This document shows, piece after piece, positions 16,796 through 26,120 of a DNA stretch of 64,000 nt; positions within the stretch are counted from its first letter, which is position 1, and each line of letters starts with the position of its first letter. The notes beneath the pieces are model-generated. The model was given only the letters and a program-made list of their open reading frames with translations. It did not search any database and was not told the DNA's origin. The stretch covers positions 2,576,001-2,640,000 of the forward strand of contig NZ_CP197471.1 in NCBI RefSeq assembly GCF_052180215.1. The letters run 5' to 3'. The DNA is from Pseudoneobacillus sp052180215 (lineage in GTDB: Bacteria; Bacillota; Bacilli; Bacillales; Cytobacillaceae). Both the position numbers and the translations under genes were made by a program.

Positions 16796-16900
16796 AAACT
16801 CGTGTAAAAATCAAGAAAAGAGCTGCTCACTTTTTAAGAAAAAATGTAAAAATCAGGCTTCTGGGATTTTTACCAAAACCACAATTTGTACGAAAACAGC
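16796..16900 (+). repeat. 105-bp dispersed element, copy 1
   Basis: From AAACTCGTGTAAAAATC to TACGAAAACAGC. The same 105-bp length in opposite orientation at 51961-52065 agrees at about 86 of 105 positions by eye. Internal inverted repeat GTAAAAATC/GATTTTTAC around a GGCTT-centred loop; AGCTG near the start mirrors CAGC at the end. No ORF. Confidence 0.75.
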
Positions 16901-16954
16901 CTTAATCTAAAAAGAAAAACAGACACTATCCTTAGTGCCCGTTTTGAATAGAAA

Positions 16955-17089
16955 TTATTCGCTACTTTGGGTCGTATTAAAAAATTCAATCTCCTTACCT
17001 TTTTCCTGATTCTTCTTAGATTTTTCACCCATCTTCCCGTCTGATTCATAGCTTTCTTTAAATGATGGACCTTTTCTCTTATTCGGCAT
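16955..17089 (-). CDS. Hypothetical small lysine-rich protein (44 aa)
   Basis: ATG 17089 preceded by AGAGGAGGTTTTATT. The product begins MPNKRKGPSFKESYESDG and is strongly charged, without cysteine or membrane segment, and probably disordered. I do not recognise the family; in size and composition it resembles the many minor spore-associated proteins of Bacillus. Own ribosome-binding site, no operon partner. Confidence 0.6.
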   Translation of the reverse strand: MPNKRKGPSFKESYESDGKMGEKSKKNQEKGKEIEFFNTTQSSE

Positions 17090-17138
17090 AATAAAACCTC
17101 CTCTCATTTAAGATTGAATTATTTTTAGGACTTTATGC

Positions 17139-17185
17139 AAAAAAATACTGTAAGTAAATCCAAATTGGATTCACTTACAGTATTC
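17139..17185 (-). terminator. Terminator of the hut cluster
   Basis: On the minus strand AATACTGTAAGTGAATCC pairs with GGATTTACTTACAGTATT, followed by TTTTTT, 12 bp after the hutG stop. Confidence 0.9.
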
Positions 17186-17197
17186 AATATTTTTTCA

Positions 17198-18190
17198 TTA
17201 TACTTGTTTGTTCATTAAACCCGAGACAAATGATAAAAACGTATGAACACCTGCTTTTACAGTGGGCTGAACTGCTAAATCACGGTTTGGATCCAGACAT
17301 ACTATATCAACAGCACGTATTTTAGAAGATGTCCCTGCTGTGTAAACAGCTTCAAATAGTTCGGTGGTACTCATGCCACCCGGTGTAGAAGCGGGTACTC
17401 CTGGAGCATAAGAAATGTCTAATACATCCATATCGATGGTTACGTATATAAAATCGACCTTTGCTTCCAATTCTAACAAGGCATCTTGAACAGTTTCCAT
17501 TATCCCCTTTTTCCTTGCTTGCTTTAATGTTATATAGTTAACCTTTTGTTCTTTCGCATAACTAATCAATGAAGGGCCATTAAAAAAGCCATGTAAACCT
17601 ATGTTATAAACATTCTCCCCTTCCACTATCCCGCTTTCTATTAGATTTCTAATCGGAGTGCCGTTTGATGGGCCTTGGTCCTTTAAGTCTCTCAAGTCCA
17701 GATGGGTATCAAATTGAAGGATTCCTATTTTTTTCGAAGGATCTACATCCTTTAAGCCCGAAACCAGCATTGCTGTGATTGAATGGTCACCACCAATCGT
17801 AAATATAAGGGATTCCGAAAAGGATTTACTTACACCATTCATCACTTTCTTTATATTTGAGTGACACTTACTTATGTCTGTCACATGCATCTCAATATCT
17901 CCCAAGTCAAGAACACGTAGATCTCTTAAATCTTGGTCAGTATCAATATTATAAGTACCAAACCCTTTCCACATTTTCCGAAAATGATCTGGAAATTCTG
18001 ATGCTGCCGATGCACTAATAGAGGACCTTGACAGCGGTGCGCCTAATAATACAATATCCCACTGTTTTTCCAATAGTGATTCATCGCTATTAGGAAGACG
18101 CTGTTCGATCCAATCCTTTACCTTTATATCTATCGCTGTCTTATTTTGCGACCAATAAAAGGAAGGAAGTTCAAGCGGAAGTTTTAACAT
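17198..18190 (-). CDS. hutG: Formimidoylglutamase
   Basis: 330 residues of the arginase/ureohydrolase fold. Metal-binding motifs are seen in order: GGDHSIT (about 133-139), FDTHLDLRD (about 159-167, Thr where many arginases have Ala) and DMDVLD (about 253-258). HutG hydrolyses N-formimidoyl-glutamate to glutamate and formamide, the last step of histidine degradation. It overlaps the hutI stop by 7 bp, so it is translationally coupled. Binuclear Mn2+ enzyme in the cytoplasm. Confidence 0.92.
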   Translation of the reverse strand: MLKLPLELPSFYWSQNKTAIDIKVKDWIEQRLPNSDESLLEKQWDIVLLGAPLSRSSISASAASEFPDHFRKMWKGFGTYNIDTDQDLRDLRVLDLGDIEMHVTDISKCHSNIKKVMNGVSKSFSESLIFTIGGDHSITAMLVSGLKDVDPSKKIGILQFDTHLDLRDLKDQGPSNGTPIRNLIESGIVEGENVYNIGLHGFFNGPSLISYAKEQKVNYITLKQARKKGIMETVQDALLELEAKVDFIYVTIDMDVLDISYAPGVPASTPGGMSTTELFEAVYTAGTSSKIRAVDIVCLDPNRDLAVQPTVKAGVHTFLSFVSGLMNKQV

Positions 18191-19461
18191 CTTACTCCCC
18201 CTTTAACTACTACCATTCCATTTTTAATGACAGTATCTGTATGGTTCATACCAAAGTGATACTGAAGCTGCATATAATTTGATACATTTGCAATTAACAC
18301 ATCTGCTTTCTTTCCTGTTTCCAAGCTCCCTATCTCATGAGCACGGTTAATAGCATGGGCTGCATTAATTGTTGACGCTGTTATTACCTCAGCAGGCGTT
18401 AACCCCATATGCAGACATGCTAAGTTCATTATCAATGGTGTTGAAACCGTTGGAGAGGAGCCCGGATTACAATCTGTTGAGATAGCTACCGGTAAACCTA
18501 AATCAATCATTTTTCGACCGTTTGCTGCTTCAGTCATTAAAAACAAGGCTGTTCCTGGAAGAAGAACCCCTATTACCCCTTTTTCTGCCATAGCTTTAAT
18601 ACCCTTTTCAGATGCTTTTAACAAATGATCAGCAGAAATGGCCCCTACCTCTGCCGCCAATTCTGCTCCCTCATAAGGTTCTATTTCATCCGCATGAATT
18701 TTAGGAATAAGCCCAAATGTTTTTCCAACTTCTAAAATTAGGCGGGACTGCTCTGGGGTAAAAACTCCTCTTTCACAAAAAACATCGTTAAACTCCGCAA
18801 GCTTTTCCTTGGCTACTTTTGGTAGCATTTCATGTATAACTAATTCAACAAATGCATCGGGATTTTCTTTATATTCTTTTGGGACGGCATGAGCCCCCAT
18901 AAAAGTTCTTACCACATCAATCGGATGACTTTCATCCAGTTGTTTAGCAACCTTTAATTGTTTATATTCCGTTTCCCAATCCATTCCATAACCACTTTTG
19001 GCTTCAATGGTCGTTACACCATGCAAAAGAAACTTATCTAATCGCTTGATACTCTCTGAAAAAAGTTCCTCTTCGTTTGCTTCCCTTGTTTTGGAAGTAG
19101 TAGAATGAATTCCACCTCCAGCGTTCATGATTTCCATATAGGTAGCACCATTTAGTCTCATATTAAACTCTTCTTCTCTAGTACCCTTAAACACCAGATG
19201 AGTATGAGGATCAACTAAGCCAGGAAGAACAACCTTACCAGTTGCATCAATAACGTCTGCTATTTCTAATTTAGAATGATATCTTGTTCTAAGATCCTCA
19301 CTTGTTCCAATCGCAATTATTTCCCCATTTTCAATCCATAGAGCTCCTTTTTCGATAATAGATAATTCGCTCATGGCCTTATGTGTTGCAGGTCGATCCG
19401 AATGGCCCTGTAATGTGATTAGCTGGTCAGCATTTTCAATAAAAAGCGGTCTTCGTTGCAA
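18184..19461 (-). CDS. hutI: Imidazolonepropionase
   Basis: 425 residues of the amidohydrolase superfamily: the metal motif VDPHTHLVF (about 81-89), a His in KIHADE, and STDCNPGSSPT near residue 329. It opens the imidazolone ring to give N-formimidoyl-glutamate. The start is TTG 19461 with GGGGG 7 nt upstream, immediately after hutU (12-bp gap). Zn/Fe-dependent cytoplasmic enzyme. Confidence 0.93.
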   Translation of the reverse strand: MQRRPLFIENADQLITLQGHSDRPATHKAMSELSIIEKGALWIENGEIIAIGTSEDLRTRYHSKLEIADVIDATGKVVLPGLVDPHTHLVFKGTREEEFNMRLNGATYMEIMNAGGGIHSTTSKTREANEEELFSESIKRLDKFLLHGVTTIEAKSGYGMDWETEYKQLKVAKQLDESHPIDVVRTFMGAHAVPKEYKENPDAFVELVIHEMLPKVAKEKLAEFNDVFCERGVFTPEQSRLILEVGKTFGLIPKIHADEIEPYEGAELAAEVGAISADHLLKASEKGIKAMAEKGVIGVLLPGTALFLMTEAANGRKMIDLGLPVAISTDCNPGSSPTVSTPLIMNLACLHMGLTPAEVITASTINAAHAINRAHEIGSLETGKKADVLIANVSNYMQLQYHFGMNHTDTVIKNGMVVVKGGVRC

Positions 19462-19473
19462 AGTAAATCCCCC

Positions 19474-21135
19474 TTATTTCATCATCGGTATATTTACGCC
19501 TTTTTCTTTTGCTGTTTTTATGGCTAAATCATAGCCTGCATCCACATGTCGAACAATTCCCATCCCTGGGTCAGTTGTTAATACTCTTTCTAAACGTTTT
19601 TCTGCAGCTTCCGTACCATCGGCCACAATCACCATTCCAGCATGTAGAGAGTATCCCATCCCAACACCACCGCCATGGTGTACGGAAATCCAGCTAGCAC
19701 CACCAACCGCATTGATCATCGCATTTAAAATTGGCCAGTCCGCAACAGCATCACTTCCATCTAGCATCCCTTCTGTCTCACGATTAGGAGAAGCAACTGA
19801 TCCAGAGTCTAAGTGGTCTCGTCCAATGACGATTGGAGCTTTTAATTCACCTTTTGCCACCATGTCATTAATGATTTTTCCAAATCGGGCACGTTCCCCG
19901 TAGCCAAGCCAGCAAATTCGAGAAGGTAAACCCTGGAATTGAATTTTTTCTTGCGCCATTTTTATCCATTTACATAAATGCTCATTGTCCGCAAATTCTC
20001 TTAAAATAACTTCATCTGTTTTATAGATATCCTCCGGGTCACCTGACAGCGCTACCCAACGGAAAGGACCTTTTCCTTCACAAAATAATGGTCGAATATA
20101 GGCAGGAACGAAACCAGGAAAATCAAAAGCTGATGCTACTCCTTCATCCTTCGCTACCTGGCGAATGTTATTACCATAATCAAAAGTTATCGCACCTCTC
20201 TTTTGCATCTCTAACATTGCTTTAACATGAGTTGCCATACTTTGTTTAGAAAGTTTTATATATTCTGCTGGTTCCGACTTTCGTAAATCAGCTGCTTTTT
20301 CTAAACTATAACCAACTGGAATATATCCATTTAATGGGTCATGGGCAGAGGTTTGGTCTGTTAGGACATCAGGTATAAAGCCTTTTTCAAGCATTAATGG
20401 TAAAAGCTCTGCCGCATTTCCTAATAGACCTATTGATAATGGACGCCCAGCAGCCTTCGCTTCCTTCGCCATCTGAATAGCTTCATCTAATGAATCAGTT
20501 TTAACATCTAAGTACTTTGTATCTAAACGACGTTGAATTCTTGTTTCATCCACCTCTATCGCTATACATACACCTTCATTCATCGTGACAGCAAGCGTTT
20601 GAGCTCCACCCATACCTCCAAGACCTGCTGTTAAGGTGATGGTTTGTTTTAATGTACCTGAATAATGCTGACGTGCTAATTCAGCAAATGTTTCATATGT
20701 TCCTTGAACAATCCCTTGACTGCCAATATAAATCCAGCTTCCTGCTGTCATTTGGCCATACATCATTAAGCCCTTTTTATCAAGCTCATGGAAAGTTTCC
20801 CAGTTTGCCCATGCAGGTACTAGATTTGAGTTTGCTAGTAAGACTCTAGGTGCATCTGTGTGTGTTTTAAAAACAGCAACAGGCTTCCCTGATTGGACTA
20901 ATAGTGTTTCATCATTTTCTAAATTTTTTAGGGTTTCCACAATTGCGTCGTAGCAATCCCAATTTCGAGTTGCCTTGCCAATTCCACCATAAACGACTAA
21001 ATCATGCGGTCTTTCCGCTACTTCCTCATCTAGATTATTCATCAGCATTCTTAAAGCAGCTTCTTGAATCCAGCCTTTTGTATGCAATTCTGTTCCAGTA
21101 TAATTTTTGATTACTCTCTTTGTATCCGCTTTCAT
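19474..21135 (-). CDS. hutU: Urocanate hydratase
   Basis: 553 residues, standard length. It has the NAD+-binding LTAGLGGMGGAQ (about 168-179), the catalytic Cys region YIRPLFCEGKGPFRW (about 347-361) and RDHLDSGSVASPNRET. It hydrates urocanate to imidazolonepropionate with tightly bound NAD+. GGAGGG precedes the ATG. It is the first gene of a hutU-hutI-hutG cluster. hutH (histidase), which should supply urocanate, and the hutP regulator are absent from the 5' side, unlike the B. subtilis order hutPHUIGM. Confidence 0.95.
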   Translation of the reverse strand: MKADTKRVIKNYTGTELHTKGWIQEAALRMLMNNLDEEVAERPHDLVVYGGIGKATRNWDCYDAIVETLKNLENDETLLVQSGKPVAVFKTHTDAPRVLLANSNLVPAWANWETFHELDKKGLMMYGQMTAGSWIYIGSQGIVQGTYETFAELARQHYSGTLKQTITLTAGLGGMGGAQTLAVTMNEGVCIAIEVDETRIQRRLDTKYLDVKTDSLDEAIQMAKEAKAAGRPLSIGLLGNAAELLPLMLEKGFIPDVLTDQTSAHDPLNGYIPVGYSLEKAADLRKSEPAEYIKLSKQSMATHVKAMLEMQKRGAITFDYGNNIRQVAKDEGVASAFDFPGFVPAYIRPLFCEGKGPFRWVALSGDPEDIYKTDEVILREFADNEHLCKWIKMAQEKIQFQGLPSRICWLGYGERARFGKIINDMVAKGELKAPIVIGRDHLDSGSVASPNRETEGMLDGSDAVADWPILNAMINAVGGASWISVHHGGGVGMGYSLHAGMVIVADGTEAAEKRLERVLTTDPGMGIVRHVDAGYDLAIKTAKEKGVNIPMMK

Positions 21136-21310
21136 TTCTATCCCTCCGTTTCTAAATATATTAATAGTGTAAGATGATTTTTTTCATTTAAGTATGTAAT
21201 ATTTTATTGAATTTTTATAATTTTGTTAACTTAATAGTAATAAACTAAGATTTTAATTTTATTTTTTTATAATTTTCTTATGTTTTTAAAGATTTTTTAG
21301 ATTTTTCAAT

Positions 21311-21361
21311 TTAACACATTAAAGCGTCGGGGGTCTGACCCCCGACGCTTTAATGTGTTAA
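21311..21361. repeat. 51-bp perfect palindrome, GGGGGTCTGACCCCC core (copy 2)
   Basis: Arms read TTAACACATTAAAGCGTC then GGGGGTC, centred on T21336, with the exact complement on the other side. The core equals copy 1 but the outer arms differ and remain fully complementary. It lies 16 bp past the AraC-type regulator stop. Confidence 0.85.
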
Positions 21362-21376
21362 ACAGCCATCATCTAA

Positions 21377-22840
21377 CTAGGAATTATGGTTCCGAAATTG
21401 TTTAGGTGGCATATTTGTCAATTGCCGAAACACTCTTGTGAAATATTGTTGATGTGTAAATCCACATAACCTTGCAATTTCTTTTATTGACATTTCGGTT
21501 TCATTTAATAGTTTAATTGCTTTATTTATTCGAACTTCATTCAATGTTTCTCTAAACGTTTTTCCTGTCTTTTGTACAAATATACTACTTAAGTAAGTAG
21601 GGTTTCGATTCAGGAGAGTAGCCACTCCCTCCAAGGTTAATTGGGAATTCCAATAATGGGTATGAATATAGTCTATACAATTTCCGATTAAATCCTTTTT
21701 ATGTTCACTCATTTGTTCCTTTAAATTAAAAATCTTGGATATAAATATAATTAATTCCTGAACATTGCGATATATGATCGTTGAATATAAAACCTGATTG
21801 AACAAATTAAGATAGTCACTTTCAAGTTCTATAAATATAGAATTCTCTTTCATATATCTGCGAATTTGGGCAAGTATACTCGTTATCCGTATTCGTATAA
21901 GACCAGGGTCCGGATAAGGTGTTGCTAGGTGAAGAAATTCTTTATACAACCATTCACGAATCCCTGTTAAATTAGAATGATTTAAAAAATCTATCCAAAG
22001 CTTTTGCTCACTAGAAGTAAGGAAAGGATCAATGAATTGCCATTTAATCTCCTCTGCATATTGGGTTACCTGGTTAAACCCTATAAAAAATGTAACTTCA
22101 AGCATTTTCTTTGTTTCAATATACCGTTCATGTATAGACAAATTTTTATCTGTAGGAAGATATACGACAATAGAAATAGGTTCAGGCTCGTACAATTGCC
22201 AGTCTCGTAATAATCTTTGAGATTCTTCATACCAAGAATCTTCATTTAATTTTGAAATCCCAATAATCGAATCCGATAATGAATAAAATTCAACATCCAT
22301 TTTAAAAGAGTAATTTTTTAGAAAAGTAGTCAGCTTTTTGATACATCCTCTTTCCTCGGTTTTAAAACCTAAAAACACAAAATCTTTGGCAGAAGTTAAA
22401 TTATCATTAAATATCTGAGTGATGTCTATTCTATTTTCAGATTTTTTTTCAATTGGATTCAAAGAGTGCTTGGATTTTATTTCTCTTACTAAGTATTGAA
22501 TATTTCGTTGCAGTTGTTCAGGTGAAACTGGTTTTAGCAGCAACGGTTTTACTCCTATGTCAATTGCCTTCATAGCCGTTTCGAATGTTGCTTCTAATGT
22601 TAAACCAACCACTTTTGGATTTAATACCTTTAACCATTTCTTTAAATTTTTGTTTTCTAATGGGGTTAGAAGCTCCATTTCTAAGATTAGAATATCAACT
22701 GGAAAACTTTCTAATTTATCTAGAAGCTCAGATATAGTAAAGGCCAGCTCAATTGATAAAGAGGCATCATTTGATTTTAATAACCATTCCATCCCTGTCG
22801 TTTCATACCGTTCTCTGTTAGCAATCAATACATGTACCAA
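21377..22840 (-). CDS. AraC-type transcription regulator with degenerate receiver domain
   Basis: 487 residues from a TTG start (GGGGGTG upstream). The N-terminal 1-120 resembles a response-regulator receiver: VLIANRE where VDD is usual, ILILEMELL with Glu54 in place of the phosphorylated Asp, and the conserved LLLKPVS (Lys103-Pro). The middle region is unassigned. The C-terminal ~100 residues form an AraC HTH pair (LTLEGVATLLNRNPTYLSSIF and MSIKEIARLCGFTHQQYFTRVF). The missing acidic residues suggest a phosphorylation-independent pseudo-receiver. No histidine kinase is adjacent. Lying between hutU and the cupredoxin gene, it might regulate either; not demonstrable. Confidence 0.82.
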   Translation of the reverse strand: MVHVLIANRERYETTGMEWLLKSNDASLSIELAFTISELLDKLESFPVDILILEMELLTPLENKNLKKWLKVLNPKVVGLTLEATFETAMKAIDIGVKPLLLKPVSPEQLQRNIQYLVREIKSKHSLNPIEKKSENRIDITQIFNDNLTSAKDFVFLGFKTEERGCIKKLTTFLKNYSFKMDVEFYSLSDSIIGISKLNEDSWYEESQRLLRDWQLYEPEPISIVVYLPTDKNLSIHERYIETKKMLEVTFFIGFNQVTQYAEEIKWQFIDPFLTSSEQKLWIDFLNHSNLTGIREWLYKEFLHLATPYPDPGLIRIRITSILAQIRRYMKENSIFIELESDYLNLFNQVLYSTIIYRNVQELIIFISKIFNLKEQMSEHKKDLIGNCIDYIHTHYWNSQLTLEGVATLLNRNPTYLSSIFVQKTGKTFRETLNEVRINKAIKLLNETEMSIKEIARLCGFTHQQYFTRVFRQLTNMPPKQFRNHNS

Positions 22841-23022
22841 GTTTTCACCCCCTAACTTTCATATTAACTTTTCACTAGGTTTTGTAAAGATTATTTCAGA
22901 AAAAACAGACAAGTTTCCTCCATCATTATGCATATAGATAAAGTAGACGAGCATCCATTCTACGATTTCTAGAATAATCACCTGAAGGCTTCCTAAACAT
23001 CACATGATTGGAGGTGAAGAAA

Positions 23023-23475
23023 ATGCCATTTTTAGTTCTTAAAAAGAGATCATTATTTATTTTTTTCCTTGTTGGAATAACGATCATCTCAGCTTCCGTT
23101 TGGTTTATTTTTAGGTCAGCTAATGTACCTGTTTTTAAAACTCAAGCCGAATCAAATACGAGAGAAATCCATATGGTAACTGGGGAATTTAAAGCTAAGA
23201 CAGAAAAAGGGAACGAAATCGAAGCTTATCGTTGGGATCCTGGTACTATTTTTATGGAAAAGGATGAGAAAGTTAATCTTGTTATTTACGGAGTAAATGG
23301 AATTGAGCATCCATTTACGATTGAAGGTACTACTATTAAAGGTACTGTCAAAAAAGGGGAAGAAACAATTGTCCCCCTTCAATTTAGCAAGGAAGGCACG
23401 TATCGTCTAATTTGTCACACACACGCTGACAAAACAACAAATGGACCAATGATTGCGTATATTGTCGTCGATTAG
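23023..23475 (+). CDS. Membrane-anchored cupredoxin-domain protein
   Basis: 150 residues from ATG 23023 with GGAGGTG 9 nt upstream. An N-terminal membrane segment (about 8-31) is followed by a beta-rich cupredoxin domain. Likely copper ligands are His96 (EHPFTIEG), Cys131, His134 (CHTHADK) and Met143. The Cys-x2-His-x8-Met order fits a type-1 (blue) copper site more than CuA, which needs two Cys. Probably an extracytoplasmic electron carrier or copper-binding protein. It is divergent from the AraC-type regulator and ends at its own terminator. Confidence 0.78.
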   Translation: MPFLVLKKRSLFIFFLVGITIISASVWFIFRSANVPVFKTQAESNTREIHMVTGEFKAKTEKGNEIEAYRWDPGTIFMEKDEKVNLVIYGVNGIEHPFTIEGTTIKGTVKKGEETIVPLQFSKEGTYRLICHTHADKTTNGPMIAYIVVD

Positions 23476-23485
23476 AAGTAAAGCT

Positions 23486-23519
23486 GAAACAGGAGAACAA
23501 ACTCCTGTTTCATTTTTTT
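23486..23519 (+). terminator. Terminator of cupredoxin gene
   Basis: GAAACAGGAG pairs with CTCCTGTTTC, then ATTTTTTT. Confidence 0.9.
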
Positions 23520-23740
23520 ACTATAAAAATAGTAACAACCTTATTAATCTCCCTTATTTCGTATATTAATAATATCCAAATCAACTCTCTTAATATATAT
23601 AACAGATTTCAAAAAATGCGATTATTTTATAATACAGTTTCAAAACCGCTCATTCCTTAATCCATACTTTTTTGTCCAAAGTGTGAATTAACCCTGTTTT
23701 CACAATATCTTAACAAATACTAGGCTAAACCATCTATTAT

Positions 23741-23783
23741 TTGTGATGTTTTTCACTTATCATCTGTTATATAAGATATAAGA
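23741..23783 (+). promoter_or_regulatory. pflBA promoter with Rex/Fnr box
   Basis: TTGTGATGTTTTTCACTT (23741-23758) is a one-sided imperfect TTGTGA-N6-TCACAA palindrome. A TATAAG at 23778-23783 fits a -10; the box centre would then lie near -41, the classic position of an Fnr-activated promoter, while Rex could bind the same bases. Two further half-sites (TGTGAA 23682 and TTCACA near 23699) lie upstream, more widely spaced. The rest of the 23520-23740 gap holds nothing I can name. Confidence 0.6.
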
Positions 23784-23823
23784 TAAAAATATCAAATCTG
23801 TTATATATACGAGGTGTACAACA

Positions 23824-26052
23824 ATGAATAATCAATGGATTGGTTTTACTACTGGAACATGGGCAAAAAAGGTCGATGTTAGAGACTTCATTTTAAAAAA
23901 TATGGAACCGTACGAAGGTGATGAGGGTTTCCTAGCATCAGCTACCCCTTCAACTACTAAACTATGGGAACAAGTAATGGAATTAACAATACAGGAAAGA
24001 GAAAAAGGCGGAGTTCTCGAAATGGATACTGAAACCGTATCTACGATTGTCTCCCATGGCCCAGGATACTTAAATGAAGACTTAGAAAAAATTGTAGGAG
24101 TTCAAACTGATAAGCCTTTTAATCGTTCACTACAACCGTTCGGTGGTATTAGAATGGCTAAAGCAGCTTGTGAAGCATATGGTTATCAATTAAGTGAAGA
24201 TATTGAAAAGATCTTTACTGACTATAGAAAAACACATAATCAAGGCGTATTTGATGCATATACAGATGAAATGATGCTGGCAAGAAAAGCGGGAATCATT
24301 ACAGGTCTGCCAGATGCATACGGACGCGGCAGAATCATTGGTGATTACCGTCGAGTGGCTTTATACGGTGTTGACTTTTTAATAAATGAAAAGAAAAAAG
24401 ATCTTGTTTCAACAAGTAAAGTAATGACTGAAGAAAATATGCGCCTTCGTGAAGAAATTTCAGAACAAATCCGGGCACTTCTTGAATTGAAAGAGCTTGG
24501 TACCATTTATGGTTTTGACATTTCCAAACCTGCTAAAAATGCTCTTGAAGCATTTCAATGGTTATATTTTGGGTATCTAGCAGCCATTAAAGAACAAAAT
24601 GGGGCAGCAATGAGCCTAGGTCGAGTTTCCACCTTCCTTGATATCTATCTTGAACGAGATTTACAAAACGGTACCTTAACGGAAGAACAAGCACAAGAAT
24701 TAGTAGATCATTTTATCATGAAGCTCCGTCTAGTAAAATTTGCACGGACTCCTGATTACAATGAATTATTTAGCGGTGATCCAACTTGGGTAACAGAATC
24801 AATTGGCGGAATGGCATTAGACGGACGTTCACTAGTAACCAAAACGTCCTTCCGCTTCTTACACTCATTAGACAACCTTGGACCTGCTCCAGAACCAAAC
24901 CTAACCGTACTCTGGTCCACACAGTTACCAGAAAAATTTAAGAAATATTGTGCAAAAATGTCAATTAAAACAAGCTCAATCCAATACGAAAATGATGATA
25001 TTATGCGTCCAGAATATGGGGATGATTACGGGATTGCCTGTTGTGTTTCTGCCATGGAAATTGGTAAACAAATGCAATTTTTTGGGGCTCGAGCAAACTT
25101 AGCTAAAGCACTGCTTTATTCTATCAACGGTGGAATAGATGAAAAATTAAAAATCCAAGTAGGTCCTGATTTTGCTCCAATAACCTCTGAAGTATTACAA
25201 TTTGATGAGGTCATGACAAAATTTGAGCAAATGATGGAATGGCTTGCAGATTTATATATTAATACTCTAAACATCATCCACTATATGCATGATAAATACA
25301 GCTACGAACGTATCGAAATGGCTTTGCATGATTCCGAAATAGTAAGAACGATGGCAACAGGGATTGCTGGACTAAGTGTGGTAGCCGATTCCTTAAGCGC
25401 TATAAAATATGGTGAAGTAAAGGTTATTCGTGATGAAAATGGAATCGCTGTCGACTTTGAAACAAAAGGTGAATTTCCTAAATACGGTAATAATGATGAT
25501 CGGGTAGACAGCATTGCCGTTGATATAGTGGAACGATTTATGAAAAAACTGCACAAGCACCAAACCTATCGTCAATCTATTCATACGATGTCTATTTTAA
25601 CCATTACCTCTAATGTTGTGTATGGAAAGAAAACAGGAAACACTCCTGATGGAAGACGTACAGGTGAACCATTTGCCCCTGGAGCTAATCCAATGCATGG
25701 TCGTGATACAAAAGGAACCTTGGCGTCGCTTTCTTCTGTTGCAAAGCTTCCTTATCAATCTGCATTGGATGGCATATCTAATACTTTCTCCATTGTTCCA
25801 AAGGCATTAGGGAAAGAAGAAGAGAGTCAGTCTCGTAATCTTGTTTCTATCTTAGATGGGTATGCAATAAAAGCGGGGCATCATCTAAATGTAAACGTAT
25901 TTAATCGTGAAACTTTATTGAATGCCATGGAACATCCTGAAAAGTATCCACAATTAACCATTCGGGTTTCTGGTTATGCCGTAAACTTTATTAAATTAAC
26001 GAGGGAACAACAAATGGATGTTATTAATCGTACATTCCATGAATCTTTGTAA
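23824..26052 (+). CDS. pflB: Formate C-acetyltransferase (pyruvate formate-lyase)
   Basis: 742 residues. The adjacent catalytic cysteines are Cys406-Cys407 (GIACCVSAME) and the glycyl-radical residue is Gly717 in IRVSGYAVNF near the C-terminus. Pyruvate plus CoA gives acetyl-CoA and formate, anaerobically, in the cytoplasm. AGGTG precedes the ATG. The activase gene pflA follows after 68 bp. Full length with all key residues, so it should be active. Regulation by redox/oxygen is suggested by the Rex/Fnr box upstream. Confidence 0.96.
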   Translation: MNNQWIGFTTGTWAKKVDVRDFILKNMEPYEGDEGFLASATPSTTKLWEQVMELTIQEREKGGVLEMDTETVSTIVSHGPGYLNEDLEKIVGVQTDKPFNRSLQPFGGIRMAKAACEAYGYQLSEDIEKIFTDYRKTHNQGVFDAYTDEMMLARKAGIITGLPDAYGRGRIIGDYRRVALYGVDFLINEKKKDLVSTSKVMTEENMRLREEISEQIRALLELKELGTIYGFDISKPAKNALEAFQWLYFGYLAAIKEQNGAAMSLGRVSTFLDIYLERDLQNGTLTEEQAQELVDHFIMKLRLVKFARTPDYNELFSGDPTWVTESIGGMALDGRSLVTKTSFRFLHSLDNLGPAPEPNLTVLWSTQLPEKFKKYCAKMSIKTSSIQYENDDIMRPEYGDDYGIACCVSAMEIGKQMQFFGARANLAKALLYSINGGIDEKLKIQVGPDFAPITSEVLQFDEVMTKFEQMMEWLADLYINTLNIIHYMHDKYSYERIEMALHDSEIVRTMATGIAGLSVVADSLSAIKYGEVKVIRDENGIAVDFETKGEFPKYGNNDDRVDSIAVDIVERFMKKLHKHQTYRQSIHTMSILTITSNVVYGKKTGNTPDGRRTGEPFAPGANPMHGRDTKGTLASLSSVAKLPYQSALDGISNTFSIVPKALGKEEESQSRNLVSILDGYAIKAGHHLNVNVFNRETLLNAMEHPEKYPQLTIRVSGYAVNFIKLTREQQMDVINRTFHESL

Positions 26053-26120
26053 AACCATTAATTAAGGGATCGAGGTCTCCCCTTCCATTGAGACTTCCCA
26101 ATCGAAGGGAGATTACTATC

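Noticed and set aside
22557..22937. 126-aa + ORF opposite the AraC-type regulator
   Set aside because: Lies within a confirmed coding frame, composition is the complement of that gene, and no ribosome-binding site precedes it.
23152..23382. 76-aa minus ORF in the cupredoxin gene
   Set aside because: Antisense shadow of a gene with clear copper-ligand motifs.
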